Shown here: piece after piece, positions 46,175 through 53,573 of the stretch
How the letters are laid out: each line of letters begins with the position of its first letter
Numbering within the stretch: the first letter of the stretch is position 1
From: JANQTF01 sp036835375
Lineage (GTDB): Bacteria > Bacteroidota > Bacteroidia > J057
DNA: 64,000 nucleotides
Assembly (NCBI GenBank): GCA_036835375.1
Contig: DAITMB010000004.1
Coordinates: 16,387-80,386 of the forward strand
Direction: 5' to 3'
Translations under genes and position numbers: made by a program
The notes under the pieces: generated by a model
The model's database searches: none
The model's input: only the letters and a program-made list of their open reading frames with translations
Told to the model about the DNA's origin: nothing

Positions 46175-46520
46175 GCAACTGTGCTTGAAGGTGAAAAATA
46201 TTCTCCATTTCGACCCACTTTTTGCCCGCAGCTGCTTCTGGCAGTGGCACTTGTAAGGTCCCCATGAGCGCCTCCCATTCCGCACATCGCGGGTGAAGGG
46301 TGAGATACCGCGCGAAGTCGAGATCAAGATCAAAGTCGTCCACAGTTTCCAGCAACATAAACAGCCTTCGACCGATTCGCCAGATGTTCATATCCAGTAC
46401 GCCCACAGCCTGGAGCGCGACGAGGACTTCTGGCCACACAGATTCATGATGTCGCAAGTAGGTGGAAATTGCCTCCGAATCGTCTTGAAGATCGAGGGCC
46501 ATTGCATACTGGTTTGCCAT
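46152..46520 (-). CDS. L-rhamnose/L-fucose mutarotase family protein
   Basis: 122 residues of the RhaM/FucU-like DUF718 family. The helix YLRHHESVWPEVLVALQAVGV and strand LDMNIWRIGRRLFMLLE, then the CAEWEALMG and AAAGKKWVEMENIFHL segments, match the mutarotase with its His and Trp-Pro-Glu active site. It interconverts sugar anomers and often stands beside non-phosphorylating fucose or rhamnose enzymes. First gene of the leftward pair; the ATG at 46520 was chosen for family fit. Confidence 0.85.
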   Translation of the reverse strand: MANQYAMALDLQDDSEAISTYLRHHESVWPEVLVALQAVGVLDMNIWRIGRRLFMLLETVDDFDLDLDFARYLTLHPRCAEWEALMGTLQVPLPEAAAGKKWVEMENIFHLQAQLHGPSTQA

Positions 46521-46720
46521 ATGTTGAGAGCTTGTAGAAGGAATCTTAGGACGAAAATTAAGTATCTTTTGAAAACTTGGCTTTTTTCCTTGAATCAATT
46601 CGATGAATGAGCAGACCTTCCTCGTGGCTTCTTTCCCGACTCCCTACGCAATATCTTTCGCAGCTTCCTGTGTAAATTCGCTTTAAATTACTTTTTTCAG
46701 CCAGATATCTATTTCACGCT

Positions 46721-48397
46721 ATGACAACCATCCTCACCGACCGACCCAAAAACCGCGAAGTACTCCGTATCCATCCTCAAGACAATGTGCTGGTTGCCTT
46801 GCAAGACCTGCCCTCCGGCTGGAGTTGGGAAGAAGGGGGCGTGTCTGTGAAATTACTGGAGCCTGTTGCCGCCAAGCACAAATTCCTGACGGAAGATCTC
46901 CGCGCTGGGGAAGAAGTCTTCATGTATGGCGTGTTGGTCGGCAAGGTACAATACGATCTTCCCAAAGGAACGCTCCTCACGACTGAGAACCTGCATCATG
47001 CCGCCTCTGACTTTCAGGCGCGCGACAGCCACTTCCAGTGGCAGGCGCCCGATGTAACCCGCTGGCAACATGCTACTTTTCAAGGATATCATCGACGCGA
47101 TGGCCAGGTAGGCACTGCGAATTATTGGCTGGTGATTCCGCTGGTGTTCTGCGAAAATCGCAATGTAAACATCCTGCGGATGGCTTTTGAAAAGGCGCTG
47201 GGATACGACAGGCCCGATCCTTACACCCTCATGGTGAGGTCGCTCGCTACGCAGTACAAATCTGGTCAGCCGCGTCCCGACCGACTAAGTCTTCAGCATT
47301 TTTCGGAAACGCTCTCACCTTCGCACCGCCTCTTCCCCAATGTCGATGGGCTGCGCTTTCTCACACACACAGGTGGTTGCGGTGGTACCCGGAAGGATGC
47401 CCGGGACCTGGCTGGACTGCTGGCAGGCTACCTCCACCACCCAAATGTAGCGGGTGCGACTGTCCTGAGCCTCGGCTGCCAAAACACCCAAATCTCCCTT
47501 CTTCAGGAAGAGATTCGGTCGCGTGACGCCGATTTCGATAAGCCGCTCCTCATATTCGAGCAGCAGGCCTATGGCTCTGAGACCGCATTGATGGAAGCTG
47601 CCATTTTGCAGACTTTTGAGGGGCTGATCGAGGTGAATAAGCTGAAGCGAAGCCCAGCGCCCCTGAGCAAGCTCTCTATCGGGGTGGAATGCGGTGGGTC
47701 GGATGGGTTTTCTGGCATCTCCGCAAATCCCGCGATGGGGCAAGCTGCAGATCTGCTCGTGGCGCTTCAGGGAACAGTGATCCTGTCGGAATTTCCAGAA
47801 CTCTGTGGGGTAGAGCAAGAGCTGATCAACCGCTGCGAAAATCCCGCCATCGCCGAGCGATTTGTTGAAATCATGCGTCGATACCAAGGTTGGGCGGAGG
47901 CAGTGGGAAGTGGATTTGATATGAACCCCTCCCCGGGCAATATCCGCGATGGCCTCATCACGGACGCCATCAAGTCGGCTGGCGCAGCCAAAAAGGGGGG
48001 CACCTCCCCCATTGTGGATGTGCTCGATTATCCGGAATACGCTCATAAGCCCGGCTTGAATCTCCTCTGCACACCCGGCAATGATGTGGAATCTACCACG
48101 GGACTGGCAGGTGCTGGCGCAAACATCATCCTCTTCTCTACCGGGCTTGGGACGCCTACTGGCAACCCGATTTCTCCTGTGCTCAAGGTCTCTTCGAACC
48201 GAATCTTGGCTCAAAGGATGCCCGACATCATCGATTTTGATGCTGGGGACATCATTGAGGGGACCCGCAGCCTGGCACAAGCAGGAGATGATTTGCTTGA
48301 TCTGATCATTCGCACTGCCAGTGGGGAATACCTTCCGTGTGCTGAGAAATTGGGTCAGCATGACTTCATACCCTGGAAGCGCGGCGTCTCTCTTTGA
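46721..48397 (+). CDS. UxaA-family sugar acid dehydratase
   Basis: 558 residues uniting an N-terminal SAF domain (about 10-95, VALQDLPSGWSWEEGGVSV) and a C-terminal altronate/galactarate dehydratase domain (THTGGCGGTRKD, GCQNTQISL, GVECGGSDGFSGISANPAMG, TTGLAGAGANIILFSTGLGTP). Cysteines in GCGG and GVECGGSD are those expected to bind the Fe cluster or metal. In hexuronate degraders it dehydrates altronate. The neighbours here suggest it may act on L-fuconate or L-rhamnonate. First gene of the rightward set, divergent from the mutarotase. Confidence 0.88.
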   Translation: MTTILTDRPKNREVLRIHPQDNVLVALQDLPSGWSWEEGGVSVKLLEPVAAKHKFLTEDLRAGEEVFMYGVLVGKVQYDLPKGTLLTTENLHHAASDFQARDSHFQWQAPDVTRWQHATFQGYHRRDGQVGTANYWLVIPLVFCENRNVNILRMAFEKALGYDRPDPYTLMVRSLATQYKSGQPRPDRLSLQHFSETLSPSHRLFPNVDGLRFLTHTGGCGGTRKDARDLAGLLAGYLHHPNVAGATVLSLGCQNTQISLLQEEIRSRDADFDKPLLIFEQQAYGSETALMEAAILQTFEGLIEVNKLKRSPAPLSKLSIGVECGGSDGFSGISANPAMGQAADLLVALQGTVILSEFPELCGVEQELINRCENPAIAERFVEIMRRYQGWAEAVGSGFDMNPSPGNIRDGLITDAIKSAGAAKKGGTSPIVDVLDYPEYAHKPGLNLLCTPGNDVESTTGLAGAGANIILFSTGLGTPTGNPISPVLKVSSNRILAQRMPDIIDFDAGDIIEGTRSLAQAGDDLLDLIIRTASGEYLPCAEKLGQHDFIPWKRGVSL

Positions 48398-48477
48398 AGG
48401 GGCAGGATGGTAGCGTGAATGAATTGCCTATTTTCGCTACATCCAATGTAATCTTTAGCCAATGTTTGTAGCATCAT

Positions 48478-49251
48478 ATGTTTGATCTTCATCGCAAGCA
48501 CGCCATAGTTACGGGTGGCGGAAGTGGTATCGGCAAAAGCATTTGCGAGACCTTCGCGGCGCAAGGCGCCGTCGTTCATGTGCTGGATCTCAGCACAGAT
48601 CATGCGGGTGCCACCCTCGAATCCATTCGATCTGCTGGCGGCAATGCTTTTGGCTATGCCTGCAATGTGGCTGATCCTGCTTCGGTCGAAGCTGTGATGG
48701 AGTCCGTGAAGCAGCGCACTTCTCAGATTGATATCCTAGTCAATAATGCTGGCATCGCGCATATTGGCACGGTGGAAACGACCTCGCTGGAAGACTTTGA
48801 TCGGGTCTATCAGGTGAATGTAAAAGGCGTGTTTATCATGATGAAAGTCGTGGTGCCGATGATGAAGGCGCACGGAGGTAGCATTGTGAACCTAGCTTCC
48901 ATCGCCAGCGAAGTGGGACTCCCCGATCGGTTTGCTTACTCCATGAGCAAAGGCGCTGTTCTCACCATGACCTATGCCACAGCGAAGGATTTGCTTGCAG
49001 CTAACATTCGAGTGAATGCGGTGTCTCCCGCCCGGGTACACACTCCCTTTGTCGATGGGTTTTTAGCGAAAAATTATCCAGGCCAGGAATCTGAAATGTT
49101 CGCCAAGCTCTCCGCCACCCAGCCGATCGGGCGCATGGGCATGCCACAAGAGGTTGCAGCATTGGTGCTTTACTTGGCTTCGGACGAATCAGCCTTTGTC
49201 ACCGGCACAAATTTCCCGATCGACGGGGGCTTCCTTCGCCTCAATACTTGA
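48478..49251 (+). CDS. Short-chain dehydrogenase/reductase, probable 2-keto-3-deoxy acid dehydrogenase
   Basis: 257 residues, classical SDR: TGGGSGIG cofactor motif, NNAG, catalytic Ser in VNLASIAS, Tyr-x3-Lys in FAYSMSKGA, and the C-terminal GTNFPIDGGFLRLNT. It lies 80 bp after the UxaA-type gene and 58 bp before the FAH hydrolase. In non-phosphorylating fucose/rhamnose pathways an SDR oxidises the 2-keto-3-deoxy acid to the 2,4-diketo acid that a FAH enzyme cleaves, which fits this order. The substrate is inferred. Confidence 0.87.
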   Translation: MFDLHRKHAIVTGGGSGIGKSICETFAAQGAVVHVLDLSTDHAGATLESIRSAGGNAFGYACNVADPASVEAVMESVKQRTSQIDILVNNAGIAHIGTVETTSLEDFDRVYQVNVKGVFIMMKVVVPMMKAHGGSIVNLASIASEVGLPDRFAYSMSKGAVLTMTYATAKDLLAANIRVNAVSPARVHTPFVDGFLAKNYPGQESEMFAKLSATQPIGRMGMPQEVAALVLYLASDESAFVTGTNFPIDGGFLRLNT

Positions 49252-49309
49252 CCTTCGACCTTCGGCAATATCTCATCCCCCTTCTCACATCAATGCTAAC
49301 AGTTGTTAC

Positions 49310-50167
49310 ATGAAACTTATCCGCTATGGGGCCCCGGGCCAAGAACAGCCAGGAATCATTCTTTCTGATGGGAGCCGTCGTTCTTTGCGCCCGATTGTGC
49401 ACGAGATCGACGAGGCGTTTTGGGAATCCAATGGGCCTGAACTCATCCAAAAAGCCCTGGACCAAGGGGAATCTTTACCGCTTGTGGACAATTCTCTGCG
49501 GCTGGGTCCGCCTGTGGGTCGCCCTTCTAAATTGATTTGTATCGGCTTGAACTACGCTGATCACGCCAAGGAAAGTGGCGCTAAATCTCCTGAAGAGCCT
49601 TTGGTGTTCTTCAAAGCCAGTACCGCCATTTGCGGACCCTTCGATCCGGTGATCATTCCCCCAGGAAGCACGAAGACTGACTGGGAAGTGGAGCTAGCGG
49701 TGGTTGTGGGGAAACGAGCGACCCACGTGACAGTAGCGGATGCTCCTGCATACATCGGTGGCTATCTTCTTCACAATGACATCAGTGAGCGAGCCTATCA
49801 GTTGGAGCGCGGCGGGCAATGGGTGAAGGGGAAAAGTTACGACACCTTCGCTCCTTTAGGACCGTGGCTCGTCACACCCGACGAAATCGCCGATGCCGGA
49901 AACCTGGATCTGTGGCTCGAGGTGAACGGTCATCGGTATCAGGAAAGCAATACCCGAGAGATGATTTTTTCGGTGCCTACCTTGATCAGCTATCTCAGTC
50001 AGTTCATGACCTTGCTCCCCGGCGACATCATTACTACTGGCACGCCTGCTGGTGTTGGGCTTGGATTGACGCCTCCGAAGTATCTTCAACCGGGCGACGT
50101 TATGCGGCTCCACGTCGAGGGCTTAGGGATTTCGCAACAAACCGCGATGAGTCGCGCTGAAAGGTGA
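49310..50167 (+). CDS. Fumarylacetoacetate hydrolase-family enzyme (probable 2,4-diketo-3-deoxy acid hydrolase)
   Basis: 285 residues of the FAH superfamily. It has a short N-terminal domain, then KLICIGLNYADHAKESG, metal ligands in DWEVELAVVVGK (two Glu) and HNDISER (Asp), and the closing TTGTPAGVG. It hydrolyses C-C bonds next to a diketone. As the last gene of the rightward set it should split the diketo acid to pyruvate and lactate. The ATG at 49310 was chosen; a frame from 49154 overlaps the SDR gene. Confidence 0.9.
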   Translation: MKLIRYGAPGQEQPGIILSDGSRRSLRPIVHEIDEAFWESNGPELIQKALDQGESLPLVDNSLRLGPPVGRPSKLICIGLNYADHAKESGAKSPEEPLVFFKASTAICGPFDPVIIPPGSTKTDWEVELAVVVGKRATHVTVADAPAYIGGYLLHNDISERAYQLERGGQWVKGKSYDTFAPLGPWLVTPDEIADAGNLDLWLEVNGHRYQESNTREMIFSVPTLISYLSQFMTLLPGDIITTGTPAGVGLGLTPPKYLQPGDVMRLHVEGLGISQQTAMSRAER

Positions 50168-50240
50168 CTCATCGTTGGTGGATGAGGCATTTGCTCGCCG
50201 ATCTTCGGAGATGGTGAGCGGGCAGGGAAGTTACGCCGTC

Positions 50241-51623
50241 TTAGACCAACTCTTTGAGCTCAGCAATGATGTGATCTGCCAAGTCATTGGCGGATAGCTG
50301 AGACTTTGCTTCGGTATAAACCCGGATAATCGGCTCGGTATTAGAGCGGCGGAGGTGAACCCAGCTGTCTGGGAAGTCCACTTTCACGCCATCTTGATCA
50401 TTGATAGGATGCTGCTGGTAGCGGGAGCGGAAAGCTTGTTCTAAGGCTTCTATTTTGATTCCGGGCACGAGTTGCAGCTTTCGCTTGGCCATGAAATAGT
50501 GCGGGTAGGTCTCCCGAAGTTCGCTCACACGAAGCCCAGACTTCACGAGGTGAGAGAGGAAGAGGGCGATTCCTACCAGGGCATCGCGTCCGAAGTGAAG
50601 TTCGGGATAGATAATCCCCCCATTGCCTTCCCCTCCGATCAGGGAATCGGTGCGCTTCATGATTTCAGTCACATTCACCTCACCCACGGAGGCGTAGTGG
50701 TGTCGGCAGCCATGACGCTCGGCGACGTCACGGAGGGCGCGGGAGGAAGATAAGTTGGAAACGACAGCACTCTTGGTGTGACGCAATACGTAGTCGGCGA
50801 CGGCGACAAGGGTGTATTCTTCTCCGAACATTTCGCCACGTTCATCTACAAACACGAGGCGATCTACATCCGGATCTACAGCGATTCCCAAGTCCGCCTT
50901 GTGCTCAAGGATGGCAGCAGAAAGGTCAGAAAGGTTTTCTTTTAGGGGCTCGGGATTATGAGCAAACCAGCCGTTTGGTTCACAGTGAATCTCTATAATC
51001 TGGTGTAGGCCCAATGCACGAAGGAGTTGCGGCACATACAGGCCACCACTACTATTGACGCCATCGACCACGATTTTCAAGTCAGCTTTGCCGATAGCAT
51101 AGCGGTCTACAAGAGGAAGCTCCAAAATCTTCCCAATATGGACCTCGCCGAAGTCATCGACTTTTCGTACTCGGCCCAGTTGTCGCACTTGCTGAAAATC
51201 AAAGTATTCGTTCTCCAGAATCTCGAGGATTTCTAGCCCATCTTTTTTGGTGATGAACTCCCCGCGATGATTGAGCAACTTCAGGGCATTCCACTCCACA
51301 GGATTGTGTGAGGCCGTCAACACGATACCTCCTGCTGCCTTGAAATGCGGCACGGCCACTTCGACGGTAGGCGTGGTGGACAAGCCAAGATCGATGACTT
51401 CAAACCCGAGGCTGACCAAGGTCGCTGAGACCAGCGCGTGGACCATCTCACCAGAGGGCCGCGCGTCCCGGCCGAGGACGACGGAGATGGAGCTGGGTTT
51501 TTTGAGGGTAAGCCAAGTGCCGTAAGCGGATGCAAATTTCACTACGTCAATGGGGGTCAGGTTGTTCCCTACGGAGCCTCCAATGGTACCCCGAATGCCT
51601 GAAATTGAGGAAATTAGCGTCAT
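50241..51623 (-). CDS. glmM: Phosphoglucosamine mutase (phosphohexomutase)
   Basis: 460 residues. Catalytic phosphoserine motif TASHNPVEWNALK near residue 97, metal loop DPDVDRLVF, sugar-binding GGEGNGG and C-terminal phosphate loop RRSNTEPIIRVY. This is the alpha-phosphohexomutase family; the motif set fits GlmM, which makes glucosamine-1-phosphate for peptidoglycan, though a phosphomannomutase role cannot be excluded. The ATG at 51623 starts the family N terminus (MTLISSISGIRGT). Confidence 0.88.
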   Translation of the reverse strand: MTLISSISGIRGTIGGSVGNNLTPIDVVKFASAYGTWLTLKKPSSISVVLGRDARPSGEMVHALVSATLVSLGFEVIDLGLSTTPTVEVAVPHFKAAGGIVLTASHNPVEWNALKLLNHRGEFITKKDGLEILEILENEYFDFQQVRQLGRVRKVDDFGEVHIGKILELPLVDRYAIGKADLKIVVDGVNSSGGLYVPQLLRALGLHQIIEIHCEPNGWFAHNPEPLKENLSDLSAAILEHKADLGIAVDPDVDRLVFVDERGEMFGEEYTLVAVADYVLRHTKSAVVSNLSSSRALRDVAERHGCRHHYASVGEVNVTEIMKRTDSLIGGEGNGGIIYPELHFGRDALVGIALFLSHLVKSGLRVSELRETYPHYFMAKRKLQLVPGIKIEALEQAFRSRYQQHPINDQDGVKVDFPDSWVHLRRSNTEPIIRVYTEAKSQLSANDLADHIIAELKELV

Positions 51624-51941
51624 ATTCTCGTGATATTTGCCTGCCAGCGCAGCAAAGATAGAGAAATTTGCCAATGAATATTTGCCAATCCATCGAAGCG
51701 CTAAAGATCCCGCCACAAAGTCGCGATGTCCACACTGAATGTTTCTCCTGCGTAATTCGTTCCTGCTTGTTAGCGAAATGCTGTTGGTTCCGGGCTACCT
51801 TCATTTTGTTCCGATCTAGCTCCACATATGAGAATGGTGCCAATTCCACTCGACCAAAATTAGGGTACGAATGATTTTGCTTCCGGTCTTACTTTGCGTT
51901 TTCACTTCTCCACCTGTTCAGGATTATGGTACCTTTCTCGT
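51624..51941. other. Divergent intergenic region between glmM and the PLP enzyme gene
   Basis: 318 bp. It holds a 10-bp direct repeat ATTTGCCAAT (51666-51675 and 51680-51689, 14-bp period) in the glmM leader. A TACCTTTC element at 51930-51937, one base from TAnnTTTG, lies five bases before the PLP enzyme ATG and would give a nearly leaderless mRNA. No gene was seen. Confidence 0.45.
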
Positions 51942-52928
51942 ATGCAAGAGACTTTCTTATCTTTTGAATATCTTCCTTCATCGCTGGCAGCCGTGTTGCA
52001 AAAAAGCTGCTATGGGCCTTGGATTCGCCCTCAACGCATTCACAGATTACGGACGGTCTCCTCACAGGACGAGCCCGTGGACTTGCTGCGAGAAGACGAA
52101 TGTTCTTTTGGGATGAGTGGAAGCAAGCGGCGAAAATTAGCTTCTCTTCTTCCCTGGCTCCGCGATCGAGGAATTCAGAAAGTCGGAGTGGTAGGGGGCG
52201 TTCATAGCAACCATGTGGTGGGTCTGTTGCAGGCGCTGAGAGAGTGGGGGTGTTCGATCCGTTTGTTTTTGCTTGAATCGAAGTCCAACACCAAGCGTGG
52301 CAATGCTTTTCTTCTGGATCTGCTCAGCCACCAGGATGAGATCGAGTGGATCCCCCGTGACCAATGGGTCGAATTGCCTGCCTACACCGATGCGTGGGCC
52401 AATGCGCAACCTGAAAAGACATTTGTTGTGCCGGAGGGCGGAGCTTGCCTGCCTGCGCTGATCGGAGCCAGCACCTTGCCGCTGACCTGGATGCGTTCAG
52501 GTGAAGGGCTCGATTACGACCACGTGTGGATGGATGTAGGAACAGGCTTTGCAGCTGCGACGACCATGCTAATGGCTGCTCGAGTGGGCCTTAGGTCTCA
52601 TTTTCACTTGGTTCAGGTAGCAGGCAATGAGGAAGATTTTCTGGTGATGTGCAGGCAGGCCGCCGATTGGTGGCAGGAAGTGTTTGCCGAATCGGCACCT
52701 GTGTGGCCTACCTTTCATCTATACAAGCCCCCAACGGCCAAGGCATTTGGGGCGGTCAATGCGAAGGTTTGGCAGCAAGTCCGGCAGTTGGCGCAGAGGG
52801 AAGGGGTGCTCGCTGATCCTGTTTACACGGCGAAGCTATTTCTCACAGCACAGCAAGTCATCCCGCAGCAGCGTGGGAAAGTCCTCATGGTTCACGGAGG
52901 TGGCGGCACTGGCTTGATGGGATTCTAA
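51942..52928 (+). CDS. PLP-dependent enzyme, ACC deaminase/D-cysteine desulfhydrase-like
   Basis: 328 residues of the tryptophan-synthase-beta fold. SGSKRRKLASLLPWL carries the PLP lysine in the position of the family GGNKxRKL, followed by VGGVHSNHVVGLL. The cofactor phosphate loop is in DVGTGFAAAT and the C-terminal glycine-rich motif in VMVHGGGGTGLMGF. Some family members deaminate ACC or desulfurate D-cysteine, but the substrate cannot be fixed here. The start at 51942 was chosen by family N terminus and the nearby promoter-like element. Confidence 0.82.
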   Translation: MQETFLSFEYLPSSLAAVLQKSCYGPWIRPQRIHRLRTVSSQDEPVDLLREDECSFGMSGSKRRKLASLLPWLRDRGIQKVGVVGGVHSNHVVGLLQALREWGCSIRLFLLESKSNTKRGNAFLLDLLSHQDEIEWIPRDQWVELPAYTDAWANAQPEKTFVVPEGGACLPALIGASTLPLTWMRSGEGLDYDHVWMDVGTGFAAATTMLMAARVGLRSHFHLVQVAGNEEDFLVMCRQAADWWQEVFAESAPVWPTFHLYKPPTAKAFGAVNAKVWQQVRQLAQREGVLADPVYTAKLFLTAQQVIPQQRGKVLMVHGGGGTGLMGF

Positions 52929-52974
52929 GGAAGGGCGTTTTTTCAGGAATTTTCGGGAGAACAAGCACAAAACT

Positions 52975-52989
52975 TGCAATACTGTTGCA
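52975..52989 (+). promoter_or_regulatory. Palindromic operator 1: TGCAAT-N3-GTTGCA
   Basis: First of three 15-bp palindromes of form TGCAAY-N3-RTTGCA in this locus. Centre at 52982, about 77 bp before the His-rich lipoprotein ATG. Its TTG (52985-52987) is 21 bases before TATAATTG (53009-53016), a possible Bacteroidota -33/-7 pair, so bound repressor could block RNA polymerase. Confidence 0.6.
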
Positions 52990-53013
52990 TATTGAAGCTG
53001 GTAGTCGTATAAT

Positions 53014-53028
53014 TGCAACTCAATTGCA
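53014..53028 (+). promoter_or_regulatory. Palindromic operator 2: TGCAAC-N3-ATTGCA
   Basis: Second copy, centre 39 bp from the first and overlapping the putative -7 element TATAATTG. Same arm length and spacing as copies 1 and 3. Confidence 0.6.
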
Positions 53029-53058
53029 TTTTAAAACCCTTTCATTACGAATGTCATC

Positions 53059-53448
53059 ATGAAAAATGTCCTTTTTCTCACCGCGCTCTCTTTGCTTTTT
53101 CTGCTTTCCTCCTGTAAAAAGGATGAGGTAGCCATGGTCAACATCGAATTTGAGGAACCTACGCCCAATCAAGTAGTTGCAGATGCCAGCGACGTGCATA
53201 TTCACATTCACTTTACTTCTACAGACGAACTGCACGACATCGAAATCAAGATGCATCCCGAATCAGATGTCAGCGATTTGATTCTTGATGAAGACATTCA
53301 CAGCCATGATGAGGAATATGTTTTCTTGAAAGATCTGGACTTGTCTTCTTATCCTTCTGGAACTGAATTTCACATCGAGGTCGAGGTGTGCATCGATCAT
53401 GACTGCGAGGAGAGAGAAACTGCTGAGATGGAGTTTTCGATCCAGTAA
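53059..53448 (+). CDS. His/Asp/Glu-rich lipoprotein, putative metal-binding
   Basis: 129 residues. A lipoprotein signal ends LLSSC (Cys 19). The mature part is very acidic with histidines in clusters: DVHIHIHF, ELHDIEIKMHPESD, DEDIHSHDEEY and CIDHDCEERE. The pattern IxxxxHxxxD then HxH is shared with the DUF4625 lipoprotein at 56059-56871. Two operator palindromes precede it. A role as a surface or periplasmic zinc (or copper) scavenger serving the neighbouring TonB receptor is inferred. No exact family was recognised. Confidence 0.75.
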   Translation: MKNVLFLTALSLLFLLSSCKKDEVAMVNIEFEEPTPNQVVADASDVHIHIHFTSTDELHDIEIKMHPESDVSDLILDEDIHSHDEEYVFLKDLDLSSYPSGTEFHIEVEVCIDHDCEERETAEMEFSIQ

Positions 53449-53495
53449 GTTCTCACGTCTCATGCGTCTAGCTGCATGAACCTGCCTAAAAAAAG

Positions 53496-53548
53496 TCCCT
53501 GTTGTTTGTCCTCTTGATTGAAAATTCAATCCAGACAAATGGCAGGGA
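53496..53548. terminator. Bidirectional nested hairpin terminator
   Basis: Three stacked stems: TCCCTG/CAGGGA outside, TTTGTC/GACAAA next, GATTGA/TCAATC inside, separated by small symmetric internal loops. Flanked by AAAAAAA on the left and TTTCTTT on the right, so it ends both the rightward lipoprotein and the leftward TonB receptor transcripts. Confidence 0.75.
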
Positions 53549-53573
53549 TTTCTTTGTGTGCAGATCGCTTTTC

